From Magicicada septendecula (taxonomy: Eukaryota; Arthropoda; Insecta; Hemiptera; Cicadidae): 64,000 bases of DNA. Below are positions 1 through 10,147 of this stretch, piece by piece. Both the position numbers and the translations under genes were made by a program. The DNA lies in NCBI GenBank assembly GCA_034769895.1, contig CM068367.1:126207927-126271926 (forward strand), read 5' to 3'. How positions within the stretch are numbered: the stretch's first letter is position 1; every line of letters starts with the position of its first letter. The notes under the pieces were generated by a model. The model did no database searches, had not been told where the DNA came from, and worked only from the letters and a program-made list of their open reading frames with translations.

Positions 1-1790
1 ACTCTTCAATATGGCTCTTCATGACATAAATATAACACTACCATCAGATGTGCAATGCGTGATATTTGGGGATGATGTCTCTCTATTCACGGCTGACCCC
101 GTAGTAGCAAAAGAGAATGCAGTTGGCTCTAAACCAGATTGCAACATGGTGTTCAGGGTGGTCTCTCAAAATATCGCCAAACAAAACCGAATGTGCGTTT
201 TTCTCAAGACGTAATATCCACAAAAACTTCATTCCAAACCTTGTCATAAACAACACGACCCTTCAGTTAAACGAATGCCCCAGGTTGCTTGGAGTTCATT
301 TGGATAGAAAAACTTCGTTGGAAGGCACATATACAACATGTGGTGGACCAATGCGGCAGGCGCCTAAATGCTATGAAGGTTGTTGCAAGCCGAGAGTGGG
401 GGCAGACACTGTCACTTTGAGATCTTTTTACATATCCTTTGTCCGATCAAAGATGACCTACTGCAGTGAGGTTTGGGGCTCTGCTGCTGCTACCCATATC
501 AGCAAACTGCAACTCATTCAATCAGCGGCTTTACGAATCTGCCTTGGCTGTCCCAGGACTGCTCCCATAGCGGCGATGGAAATAGAACTTGATATCGAAC
601 CAATAGATCTGTTTATCAAGAAGCAAATCTGGAATAAACACCTTACAAACTTAACACTCCCTTCATCGCATCCTCTTCGCTCAATGCTGGCCACAAATAT
701 CAAACAGTCCTTCGGTAAAAGAGTGGACACGTTTTCGATGGACATGCCAGAAGAGACTCCGGAACACATCGAGACTTTTTCCAATGATCCACCATAGAAA
801 TGGATACAGGTGGAAACTAGCTATGATTTGCCTATATGGCTGACAAAGGCAGATATGGCAGAGGAACTTCGAGGGGTAACCTTGGAAATGCTAAACTCCA
901 AATACCACAGTTTTGTTAAAATATATACTGATGGATCAGTGGATATAAGCAGGAGGAAATCAGGTGCAGGATACTTCAACCAGGCGACTGGCGAGCGCTA
1001 TTACAGCCCAGCAAATACCGCATCAAGTATAGACGCAGAACTTTTGGCTCTGAATGCGGCCCTGATGAGCTGCTTGCAAATAAAAGAAAGAGAAATATGT
1101 ACACTAACTGACTCAAAAGCAGCCATGAAAGCTCTGGAAAAGACAAGACAGAGCGATTATTCCTTCCGAATCAAGGACCTTCGGACACTGCTGTCATGAC
1201 TAAAAAATAAAGAGAAACACATTGTAATTCAATGGATACCAGCGCACTGTGGAATACCTGGAAACGAGAAGGTGGATGAAATAGCAAAGGAAGCTGCAAA
1301 CATGGGACCAATTCAGAATATGAGATATTCGCTCACAAGGTGCAAGAGAGTTGCAGCACGTCGAATAAACGACGAATGGACAGAGCGCTGGTGCAGAGCG
1401 GCCACAGGCAGATATCTTTTTCAAATTCAGAAGGAACCAGCGGATCCTTCCTTGTATCGAAATGTTCCAAGAGCCACAGCTACTTTTGCAGCTAGGGCCA
1501 GAATTGGCCATATCGTCACTGGGCACTATCTGCACCGTTTTGGCCTGAAGGATACATCAATCTGTGCAAACTGTGGTGGAGAGGAGGAAACACTGGAGCA
1601 TATCCTGATGTGGTGCACCTCACAAAACCCAGCAAGAGAAAACCTGAAGACCTTGGTTGGACAAGATGGAGGTTTGGAGAGCATTCTCAAAAGAAGAGAA
1701 AACTGGGCACTGGCCGCTGCAGCGTACAATGGACATCGGACCATCGGGGTCCCATAATCCCTGGAAGTCTGTAATAAGAAGTAAGTAAGT
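1..1790 (+). mobile_element. LINE (RNase H-bearing, I/R1/LOA-like), 3' part
   Basis: The window opens inside a non-LTR retrotransposon. It carries the end of the reverse transcriptase, an RNase H domain and a C-terminal Cys-His motif, and ends in a short AAGTAAGT-type tail at about 1777-1790, as LINE 3' ends do. Right of the tail the sequence is a minus-strand gypsy gag/leader region, so the LINE appears inserted into that LTR element. The 5' end lies outside the window. An RNase H domain after RT fits the I/R1/LOA group rather than Jockey or CR1. The clade is inferred from domain order only. Confidence 0.85.
11..1757 (+). pseudogene. LINE ORF2 remnant: RT active site, thumb, RNase H
   Basis: The first frame (11-214) holds the RT catalytic motif FGDDVSLF. 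A one-base frameshift near 117-125 moves the reading to another frame, which carries the thumb region to an in-frame TAG at 795-797. The same frame continues after it with RNase H: YTDGS near 940, a downstream Glu, TDSKA near 1110, then a TGA at 1197-1199, and still in frame WIPAHCGIPGNEKVDE. The end has CANC...H..C (about 1563-1617), the Cys-His motif that follows RNase H in such LINEs. One frameshift and two stops make it a dead copy. The enzyme would have primed cDNA synthesis at a nicked target and removed template RNA. Confidence 0.88.
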
Positions 1791-2607
1791 CTATCTTCTT
1801 ACTGAGGGTTTCTATGTTTTTATTCTCCTCTTCGCTGGTTTGATTTAAAAGTTCACAGTCTTTATTATTATTTTCCTCCATGTTTGCTTCCATCTATTTA
1901 TTCAATGTTTCCATATTTTTATTGTTATCTGCTACATATACTTCCATTGTCTTATTCATATTGTCTACTACCTTACTCTGATCTCTGATTAATTTATTAG
2001 TACCTTTTAATTCTTCCTTGAATGCTTCTATTCTTTTACGTTCATTCACTCTTTCTTCCCTCCACCGTTCTGTTTGTTTGTTGAATGATTCTGTGTTTCG
2101 TTTTATCCTTTCCTTTAATTCTTTATTATTGTTCTCAAGTGTCATCACTATTCTCTTTCAAAAAAGCGTATAATCCTGTTTTTTGTGCTCTCATTTGTCC
2201 AAGATTATCATTCAATCTATGCCAATCATCATCAGTCATTCTTTCCACATTTTTATTGTTATTTTCTTTTGTTGTTCCTATGGTCTGTTTCTTATCATTT
2301 TTTGATCCTTCCCTACACAGTCCGTTATATATTTCTTCCAATGTCTTTCCTTTTCTCTTTGATAGTTCAATTATAGCACTCATTTGTTGTTGGTCCTTAT
2401 CTGTCATACTCTTATTAATATAATCTATTCCCTTACTGTATTTTTTAAACAACACTGTCAGCTATTCCTCTATGCTTTCATTATCTCTTTGTTCTGACAT
2501 TTTTGTTGCATATTGCAGCTGCCGCTAGAAGTTTGGCAAAACTGTTTTTTATTATTCATTAGGCTATTGAATTTTCCCTCACTTCATGCTCGCAGGTTGG
2601 GCGCCAT
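1791..2607 (-). pseudogene. Gypsy-type leader and gag N-terminal coiled-coil remnant
   Basis: On the minus strand, directly after a primer-binding-site-like TGGCGCCCAACC (about 2594-2606), is a leader followed by a weak gag-like frame beginning MSEQRDNESIEE at about 2499. It stops at once, then continues as Lys/Glu/Asn-rich helical segments (2455-2135, 2148-1894, 1893-1790) in shifted frames. The heptad-like composition resembles the coiled-coil Gag N-termini of two other gypsy elements in this window (about 26.7 kb and 45.2 kb). The element is cut off at 1790 by the LINE. No Gag core, protease or RT of this copy is in the window. Confidence 0.6.
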
Positions 2608-2608
2608 A

Positions 2609-2896
2609 TGTTAAATAACCGTTTTCCTGCTGATTATTTTAACCTTTAATATTATTATCGTGATTTATTTGATTATGATTTGTTGTTTAATTGATTTCCT
2701 TTTATTTGAACGAATTGATGAAATTCCACCAGTGGCATGTGTTAATTGTAACCGACGTTGTCTTCTTCGGATGACCTCATCCCGTTCAACCGTCTTTCTA
2801 CGTTGGTTCAGAATTATAAGTGGAATAGTAAATCGAATGATGTTTATTATACTTAATTACTTACTTTGAATGAAGATCTCCCTTGTTAACTATCCT
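2609..2896 (-). repeat. Gypsy-type LTR forming the 3' end of CCDC97
   Basis: This 288-bp sequence is repeated almost unchanged at 38995-39282 in the same orientation. On the minus strand it ends TTTAACA and is followed by a TGGCGCCCAACC primer-binding-like site, which marks it as a 5' LTR read on the minus strand. Its upstream boundary (about 2896) lies inside the last CCDC97 exon, so it contributes the final 11 codons, the stop and an AATAAA. The AGTTAAC near its start resembles errantivirus-type LTR starts, but exact ends are uncertain because no clean target duplication is visible. Confidence 0.75.
2843..2848 (-). promoter_or_regulatory. Candidate poly(A) signal AATAAA in the LTR
   Basis: A canonical AATAAA on the minus strand lies about 13 nt past the CCDC97 stop codon, inside the LTR. 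LTRs carry their own polyadenylation signals, so this is a plausible end for the CCDC97 mRNA. A stronger-looking alternative is the GTAAGTAAT splice-donor-like sequence overlapping the stop codon, which could carry the transcript further. Confidence 0.5.
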
Positions 2897-3116
2897 ATGA
2901 CCATTCATGTGTTGCATTTGGTCAGCTAGATCACTGGGTGTTATATCTGGTTTCAAATTTCTCATATAGTTATCCAAACCATCTTCTTCTTCAGATGTTT
3001 CCATGTTACTTCTCACTGATTGTGTGTCTTCAGGACTTTCTTCATCAAAATACTTGTCTTCTTCATCTTGACCTTCCACTTCTAAATCATCATATTCTGG
3101 ATTGTTATCAACTTCA
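2861..3116 (-). CDS. CCDC97: CCDC97 coding exon 4 (C-terminus)
   Basis: This is the last coding exon of the CCDC97 homologue. The acceptor ...TTTGTAACAG precedes T-GAA-GTT. The T completes the Ser codon begun by AG at the end of exon 3, so the reading crosses as FDY-S-EVDNNPEYD. The exon encodes an acidic stretch (EGQDEEDKYFDEESPEDTQ) typical of the CCDC97 C-terminal region, then LDNYMRNLKP and a short tail. Codons from RIVNKGDLHSK to the TAA at 2863-2861 come from an inserted LTR, so the ancestral C-terminus probably differed. The stop overlaps a perfect-looking donor (AAAGTAAGT), so splicing to a further exon cannot be excluded. Confidence 0.85.
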
Positions 3117-4189
3117 CTGTTACAAAGAAATAAACAGATGTAATCAAGTAATTATTTCTTAATTAAATGAGTATTTTAACCAAAACATATTTTTATTGGA
3201 ACAAGCAGATCATTTTACTCAGGAAACATTACCTATGAAAGAAATATGTTTTAGAAAGCAACAGATAAGTATTAGGTGATATATGGAAGTAATAACAGAA
3301 TACTGCTTTCCCAAACAGAAATAAATGCAGTATAAGAAAATACAATTTTATTTTTAAAAAATGGGTACTTTTATTCTACTGTATAAAAGAGAGGTGAGGG
3401 CCATTACTACTTGACTACAAAAAATGAAAACAAAATACAGGCTACTGAGATGAAATTTCCTAAATTTGTTAAAGATTGGGCAAGCCCTGTCAGAAACAAT
3501 GTGTTTGTGTGTGTGTGCTTACTCACATGCGTGTGCATATACGACAAAACAAATGAAAAGAGAAAGGGGACTAAACAAATTTTTTAAGACCACAGAGAAA
3601 GAGTGAGTAATGGAAGATTACCTAAAAACTATGGAACACCTACTTAAACCTTAGTATTAAAATAACCTAAGATACATATGCTAACCTAAAATTTGTGATG
3701 TTATTCTTTATTTATATTATAAATTTGTACCAGTTCGGGCGTCAATTGTGATGTACTTCACCTTTACCATCTTTACACATTAATATGTAACTCAAACTTA
3801 CTTTGATTGAGTCCAGGGTTACGACACACGAACTGTGAAATATAAACGTGATTCAGGGTTGTGTATAGTAATAATTACACTCACTGACCATATTAATTAG
3901 TTGTTTATTAATCAATTGCAATATTTGGTTTAAATTTACTTTTTATTCTTTTTTTTATATCTCAAAATTATTACTGTTCATGTGAATCATCTTTTATTAG
4001 TAACTTTTACAAAATAAACCTTTAGGCCACTTGAACGTTTTCATTTTCTTTTATACTTAATTAATATTCATTTTCTTCTCAAGTAGATACTGTTGATCTT
4101 AATTATTCTTCTTTTTTAAAAAACATACAAAACAATCATTTAGGCTATTTAACATGGTAAATATTCTACCTTAACGTAACATTTGCGTA
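3117..4189. other. AT-rich intronic DNA, no gene recognised
   Basis: There is no coding frame with family features in this stretch. It contains only a short TG-rich run near 3500-3530 and AT-rich sequence. Confidence 0.6.
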
Positions 4190-4191
4190 TA

Positions 4192-6496
4192 CAGTAGAAC
4201 TTGGCTAATTCGAAGCTGAAGGGACCAGTAAAAAATTCGAATTATCCAAAAATTCGAATTAGGAAAACTTTTAATAACGGTAGAAAAATCAAATCAAAAA
4301 CCGAAATTCAGTAAAGCAATATGTTATTTTATTATACAATTTCCTTATACATATGTATTACAAACGTATAAACATGTTTCAGTACAAAATATAGCATTTA
4401 CAGTTTTTTAAAAAAGCTAGAAACTTTTGATTGCATTTTGCAGTTAATACACTGAGTTATAGTAAATTCTTCAAGTTTATTAAGTGCTTGGAAAATAGCG
4501 TCACTTACGTTCTGCTGTCCTTCAACAAACCGTCTCAAGTCTTGAATGTAATTTGATGACTGTGAAGCCGTTGGAATCGGTATCTCTGGAAGTTCTAGCC
4601 GGTCCCCTTCTTCATCTGAAGATGTACCATCATTTCTTTTGTTCATAACATCAGCCACGATCTCCGCATCTGTCTGTTCACCGCACACCACCAAGTCTTC
4701 ATCCATGTTTACAAACTCTTCGTAACGAATGCCTGCGTCATGTCCAACATCTTCCCAGTTATCCGTAGTGGGTACGACTTCTCTAGCAGCTTTATTCTCC
4801 TCTTCACCTTCAATGTGGCAGAAACCACCTTTACGAAAACAATTAGCAATTGTTTTTTGCGTAACTTGGTTCCAAGCACTGTTGCACATGCGGGCAGCTT
4901 GAAGGATGTTAATCTTGATATTTTCGTGGTCATCTAAATAAGCACCTGACAGAATGTTTTGGACCACAAGCCGTCTGTAAAAATGCTTAAAATTTTTTAT
5001 TACACCTTGGTCCATAGGTTGAACTACTGAAGTCATGTTTGGAGGGAAAAACACAACCTTTACATTTTCCATCACAGGAATAGTGTTGTGCGCTGTACAG
5101 TTGTCAGTAAACAAGACGATTCTTCTGTTTTGATTCCGAAATTTCCTGTTGATTTTTAAAAGCCATCTTTCGAAAATTTCACCTGTCATCCAAGCTTTAT
5201 TGTTTGATTCATATTCAACTGGTTTCATTTTTACATTTTGGAAACAACGTGGGGTGGCTGACTTCCCTATCATTAGCAAAGGCAGTTTTTCCAAGCCATC
5301 CATGTTTGCTCCGATTAAAAGTGTTATGCGCTCCTTGCTGTGTTTGCCGCCACTACAACTTTCTCCTTTAAAAGCAAGTGTTTTGTCGGGGGTGCATTTG
5401 AAGAATAAGCCTGGCTCGTCTACGTTAAAAATGTCTTTAGCGCCTCTATCAGAAATCAGTTGCAACAAATCGTCTTTCCATGAATTTGCAGCTTCAACGT
5501 CAACAGATCCACTTTCCCCACAAACAGTTTTGAAAGACATGCCATTCCTTTCTTTAAAACCATCGAGCCAACCAGTGCTGGCCTTAAAATCATTTTTCCC
5601 TAAGCTAGATGCGAATTCCTCAGCTTTGGCTCTGACGAGGGGCCCACTGACTGGAATTTTTTTGTCCCTTGCTTGCTTAAACCACTTCACTACACATTCA
5701 TCCACGTCAGGATTTTCTGGTCCTCGCGCTCTTTTCCTGTCTTTGTCGCTGGCTTTACACACACTATTCAAAATCTTCTCTTTATTTTTTAGATACGTTG
5801 ACAGCGTATTTGGTGGTATCCCGAATTCCTTGGCAATTTCAGATTTCTTTTTTTGTCCCTTTTCCACTTCCCGTATAACGGCAACTTTTTCGGCAAATGT
5901 CAATGATTTGTATTGGGTCCGTGTTGGTTTTGAAAGGGCCATGATGAACACGCAACACAATAAAACTGCACAATAAGCGTCACTAAAACACACCAGTCTG
6001 TGTATACATTACTGTATAAAGAAAGGAACGGTCTCTCGCTACAGAACACAGCTCGCACAGTAGACACTCAAAAAGACTTAATACTTCCACGAATGCAGGG
6101 AGACTGAACTGAAAGCAACAGTGAGGGAGGCTGACTGACAAGCCATGGAACAAGGAACAATGGCGGACGGTACCGTTACTCGAGCCAGTCATGTGTCATC
6201 GCCAGATACTGACGGCAATTCCACGAATTTGACACAAAGGACAAGCGTCTGTTCACAAAGGGCGATGCCTGCTTGCATGTTTCCAGTCATGTCTCTATTG
6301 TTACGTGGTCTAGCCCATACAGCAGGCGATTTTTTGTAGTTAGAGCAAAATTTTTATTTCGAATTAACCAAAAAAAGTTCGAATTACAGACGATGTTTTT
6401 GCATGGTTTTACATAGGATATTCAAGGGACCACGGTAAAAGTTCGAATTATCCACGAATTCGAATTATGCACGTTCGAATTAGCCAAGTTCTACTG
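4192..6496 (-). mobile_element. Tigger/pogo transposon copy 1, apparently complete
   Basis: Terminal inverted repeats begin CAGTAGAACTTGGCTAATTC at 4192 and end with the complement at 6496. TA dinucleotides flank both ends (4190-4191 and 6497-6498), the pogo/Tigger target duplication. Subterminal repeats of the TAATTCGAA kind recur inside both ends and are likely transposase sites. The 2305-bp element carries one uninterrupted transposase on the minus strand. It is separated by 11 bp from a second, oppositely oriented copy. Confidence 0.93.
4398..5942 (-). CDS. Tigger/pogo-family transposase, intact
   Basis: This 514-residue frame has no stop or shift. It starts at MALSKPTRTQ; an in-frame ATG 17 codons upstream is less likely because the second Tigger copy shares the inner start. 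Residues about 8-60 form a CENP-B/psq helix-turn-helix (EIAKEFGIPPNTLSTYLKNK), about 75-140 a second CENP-B-type DNA-binding helix bundle, and about 160-330 the DDE_1 catalytic domain with Asp175 (FNVDEPGLFF), Asp280 (FTDNCTAHN) and Asp311 (QPMDQGVIK), a DD30D spacing. An acidic C-terminal tail follows. The enzyme would cut and paste at TA sites in the nucleus. All three catalytic residues are present, so the gene may be functional or may have been active recently. Confidence 0.93.
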   Translation of the reverse strand: MALSKPTRTQYKSLTFAEKVAVIREVEKGQKKKSEIAKEFGIPPNTLSTYLKNKEKILNSVCKASDKDRKRARGPENPDVDECVVKWFKQARDKKIPVSGPLVRAKAEEFASSLGKNDFKASTGWLDGFKERNGMSFKTVCGESGSVDVEAANSWKDDLLQLISDRGAKDIFNVDEPGLFFKCTPDKTLAFKGESCSGGKHSKERITLLIGANMDGLEKLPLLMIGKSATPRCFQNVKMKPVEYESNNKAWMTGEIFERWLLKINRKFRNQNRRIVLFTDNCTAHNTIPVMENVKVVFFPPNMTSVVQPMDQGVIKNFKHFYRRLVVQNILSGAYLDDHENIKINILQAARMCNSAWNQVTQKTIANCFRKGGFCHIEGEEENKAAREVVPTTDNWEDVGHDAGIRYEEFVNMDEDLVVCGEQTDAEIVADVMNKRNDGTSSDEEGDRLELPEIPIPTASQSSNYIQDLRRFVEGQQNVSDAIFQALNKLEEFTITQCINCKMQSKVSSFFKKL

Positions 6497-6507
6497 TATT
6501 ATATATA
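6497..6507. other. TA-rich spacer between the two Tigger copies
   Basis: These 11 bp (TATTATATATA) separate the two Tigger termini and supply a TA on each side. The sequence fits two insertions into neighbouring TA sites of one small TA-rich target. Confidence 0.7.
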
Positions 6508-8802
6508 CAGTAGAACTTGGCTAATTCGAACGTGCATAATTCGAATTTCTGGATAATTCGAACTTTTACCGTGGTCCCTTGAATATCCTATGTAAAACCG
6601 TGCAAAAACATCGTCTGTAATTCGAACTTATTTTGGTTAATTCGAAATAAAAATTTTGCTCAAACTACAAAAAATTGCCTGCAGTATGGGCTAGACCACG
6701 TAACAATAGAGACATGACTGGAAACAGACAAGCAGGCATCGCCCTTTGTGAACAGACGCTTGTCCTTTGTGTCAAATTCGTGGAATTGGCGCCAGTATCT
6801 CGCGATGACACGTGACTGGCTCGTGTAATGGTACCGTTCGCCATTGTCCCTTGTTCCACGCCTCGTTAGTCAGCCACTCTCACTGTTGCTTTTAGTTCAG
6901 TCTGCCTGCATTGGTGGAAAGGTTAAGTCTTTTTGAGTTGCTACTGTGCGAGCTGTGTCCTGTAGTGAGAGACCGTTCCTTTCTTTATACAGTACTGTAT
7001 ATACAGACTGGTGTGTTTTAGTGACGCTTATTGTGCAGTTTTATTGTGTTGTGTGTTCATCATGGCCCTTTCAAAACCAACACGGACCCAATACAAATCA
7101 TTGACATTTGCCGAAAAAGTTGCCGTTATTCGGGAAGTGGAAAAGGGAATCTGAAATTGCTAAGGAATTCGGGATACCACCAAATACACTGTCAACCTAT
7201 CTAAAAAATAAAGAGAAGATTTTGAATAGTGTGTGTAAAGCCAGCGACAAAGATAGGAAAAGAGCGCGAGGAGAACCAGAAAATCCTGACGTGGATGAAT
7301 GTGTAGTGAAGTGGTTTAAGCAAGCAAGGGACAACAAAATTCCAGTCAGTGGGCCCCTTGTCAGAGCCAAAGCTGATGAATTCGCATCTAGCTTAGGAAA
7401 AAATGATTTTAAGGCCAGCACTGGTTGGCTCGATGGTTTTAAAGAAAGGATTGGCATGTCTTTCAAAACTGTTTGTGGGGCAAGTGGATCTGTTGACGTT
7501 GAAGCTGCAAATTTATGGAAAGACGATTTGTTGCAAATGATTTCTGATAGAGACGCTAAAAACATTTTTAACGTAGATGAGGGCTTATTCTTCAAATGCA
7601 CCCCCGACAAAACACTTGCTTTTAAAGGAGAAAGTTGTAGTGGCGGCAAACACAGCAAGGAGCGCATAAGACTTTTAGTCGGAGCAAACATGGATGGCTC
7701 GGAAAAACTGCCTTTGCTAATGATAGGGAAGTCAGCCAACCCACATTGTTTCAAAAATGTAAAAACAAAACCAGTTGAATATGAATCAAACAATAAAGCT
7801 TGGATGACAGGTGAAATTTTCGAAAGACGGCTTTTGAAAATCAACAGGAAATTTTGGAATCAAAACAGAAGAATCGTCTTGTTTATTGACAACTGTACAG
7901 CGCACAACACTATTCCTGTGATGGAAAATGTAAAGATTGTGTTTTTACCCCCAAACATGACTTCAGTAGTTCAACCTATGGCCCAAGGTGTAATAAAAAA
8001 GTTTAAGCATTTTTACAGACGGCTTGTGGTCCAAAACATTCTGTCAGTGCTTATTTAGATGAGCACGAAAATACTATCAAGATTAACATCCTTCAAGCTG
8101 CCTGCATGTGCAACAGTGCTTGGGACCAAGTTACGCAAAAAACAATTGCTAATTGCTTTCCTAAAGGTGGTTTCTGCCACATTGAAGGTGAAGAGGAGAC
8201 TAAAGGTGCTAGAGAAGTCGTACCCACTGCGGATAACTGGGAAGATGTTGGACATGACGCAGGCATTTGTTACGAAGAGTTTGTAAACATGGATGAAGAC
8301 TTGGCGGTGTGCGGTGAACAGACAGATAAGGAGATCGTGGCTGATGTTATGAACAAAAGGAGTGATGGTGCATCTTCAGATGAAGAAGGGGACCAGCTAG
8401 AACTTCCAGAGATACCGATTCCAATGGCTTCAGAGGCATCAGATTACATTCAAGACTTGAGACGGTTTGTTGAAGGACAGCAGAATGTAAGTGACGCTAT
8501 TTTCCAAGCATTTAATAAACTCGAAGAGTTTACTACAACTCAGTGTATTAACTGCAAAATGCAATCAAAAGTTTCTAGCTTTTTTAAAAAACTGTAAATG
8601 CTATATTTTGTACTGAAACATGTTTATACGTTTGTAATACATATGCATAAGGAAACTGTTTAATAAAATAACATATTGCTTTACTGAATTTCTGTTTTTG
8701 ATTTTATTTTTCTACTCTTATTAAAACTTTCCTAATTCGAATTTTTGGATAATTCGAATTTTTTACTGGTCCCTTCAGCTTCGAATTAGCCAAGTTCTAC
8801 TG
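6508..8802 (+). mobile_element. Tigger/pogo transposon copy 2, defective
   Basis: This copy has the same family termini as copy 1 and is flanked by TA at 6506-6507 and 8803-8804. At 2295 bp it aligns along its whole length with copy 1 in the opposite orientation. The transposase it carries is broken (see pseudogene). Confidence 0.92.
7062..8597 (+). pseudogene. Tigger transposase, frameshifted copy
   Basis: The start MALSKPTRTQ is conserved, but an 11-nt loss in the run after GAAAAGGG (near 7145) shifts the frame. Reading resumes as SEIAKEFGIPPNTL. A codon is lost in the first catalytic motif (NVDEGLFF instead of NVDEPGLFF). The third catalytic Asp is Ala (QPMAQGVIKK). One base is missing near 8047 (TCAGTGCTT), giving a stop at 8056-8058. 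The C-terminal frame continues to 8597 and ends in SSFFKKL as in copy 1. It cannot encode an active enzyme. Confidence 0.92.
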
Positions 8803-8804
8803 TA

Positions 8805-9380
8805 TCTATATAGACAGCCCAGTATCTGCATACACACACACAGTCATTCAGAGTTTCTACCCCAGTGATTTGTATTTAAAACAAGAAATCTATATTGTGA
8901 AATTTAGATAATAAATTCAACGTGATACAATTACGTTTGTAAGCGTCGTCACTGTTGACCACGTGCTGCGTCCTGCATTTTCATCCCACTATGTCCCCAA
9001 AAAGATTATTGTTTTAATTTTGAAAAAAGTTCACTTTGGCTTGACTCGGTGCACTGTTGATTTAAACGTTTTACATCGTTTTACACATCTTGAACACACA
9101 ATTAGCTGGTCAGCCGACCCTAATTTGCTCGAGCAATGTTTTAGATGACCGCACGCGGTCTGAAACTGTAAGTCGACTGAGGCAGCAAGCTGCCGGGGTG
9201 ATGCGCTTCGTTCTTTGTATGTAAATCACCACGTGGCCACTAACTGGATGTCTCTTCCATAACTCGTTCTCTCATTGGCTTAAAAAGCACCACGTCACAC
9301 GATAATTAGTTATATTTTTGTGTTCCTTCCATTATCGAATTTTAGTTGGGTATACAAATGATTTTCGTTGGGGATACTCA
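8805..9380 (-). repeat. Possible diverged gypsy LTR
   Basis: Parts of this stretch resemble the LTR of the 13-kb gypsy element: CAGCCGACC...TTTGCTCGAGCA...TTTAGATG (about 9113-9149), then CATTGGCTTAAAAAGCACC (about 9275), match the order of GGCCGACG...TTTGCTCGAGCA...TTAGATGG and AATTGGTGCTTTTTAAAAGG in that LTR. The match is weak and by eye only. No open frame here looks coding. Confidence 0.3.
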
Positions 9381-10147
9381 GAGGCGTTGCTCACCGACAA
9401 CGGGAGCTGCTCACGGGCCACAAGTGGAAGCAGATGTGCGACAAGCTGCACATACGACCGTGGACTACAGCCAACTACCATCCCAGGGCGAACCTGACTG
9501 AGCGGCGCAACGGCGAGATCAAGAAGGCGCTGCGGATCCAGCTCCATGACTGCAAGGACCATGGCGACTGGGACAAGCGTTTGCTGACGGTTCTGTTCTC
9601 GCTGCGGAATCGTGCAAACGCCGCCACTGGAGTGACACCGAGTGAGCTTATGCTGGGCAGAGACCTACGCCGACCCGGCGACTGGAGTCGGCCACACGCA
9701 GAGCAGGACGTCCGGCCAAGTGAGGAACGAGAAGAGGCGGCCAGGTCACACCAGACCAAGTATCAGCAGCGGCGGTATCCGGAGTGGAGGACACAGGACC
9801 CTACACTGGCCATAGGGCAGCTGGTGTACGTCAAAAGCCATGCCGGACCAGCCAAAGGACGGAGGTACCCTGGATGGGAGCCAGCCTGGGAAGGTTCCTT
9901 TAGCGTTGCCGCAACCCTCGGCGGGCAGATTTACACAGTGGAGAAGGACGGACGCCCATACAAGGTTCACCGCCATCGGCTCAAACCCGCCGAAGAGGAA
10001 CAGTGGGCTGGCCACCGGAGATCATTCAAGACCCGGAGGAGTTGTGACGTAGCGAGACGAAGATCTGCTCTCGGCGCCAGCCGAGACATGACACGAGAAG
10101 ACGAGGCCAGCCAATCAGGGATCAACAGCCGAGACGTGACCATCTAA
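9381..10147 (+). pseudogene. Gypsy integrase C-terminal remnant
   Basis: The frame begins with the second integrase Asp (LLTDNGS), shifts by frame near 9397, and continues as GHKWKQMCDKLHIRPW and YHPRANLTERRNGEIKK, where the Glu completes the DD35E catalytic triad. Residues after about 150 (LVYVKSHAG...GRPYKVHRHRLKP) form the C-terminal DNA-binding part usual in Ty3/gypsy. Upstream pol is missing. GC content is higher than the surroundings, so this family differs from the AT-rich 13-kb element. Confidence 0.8.

Larger units (their letters stand above)
4192..8802. repeat. 4.6-kb inverted repeat of two Tigger copies
   Basis: Two nearly identical 2.3-kb elements lie head-to-head (transposase 5' ends facing) with only 11 bp between them. 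Both are inside CCDC97 intron 3, so the pre-mRNA would contain both arms and could fold into a very long hairpin. Differences between arms are scattered substitutions and small indels. Confidence 0.9.

Noticed and set aside
2660-2869. 69-codon frame MIYLIMIC... on the plus strand, also at 39046-39255
   Set aside because: It lies in both LTR copies, antisense to the element, and differs only as LTR copies differ. No coding evidence.
5149-5976. Long plus-strand frame of 275 codons
   Set aside because: It is the antisense of the Tigger transposase; all family motifs are on the minus strand. The matching antisense frame in copy 2 (7197-7844) is rejected for the same reason.
4192-8802. One composite transposon bounded by outer Tigger ends
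   Set aside because: Each copy has both of its own ends and its own TA flanks, so two insertions are simpler.
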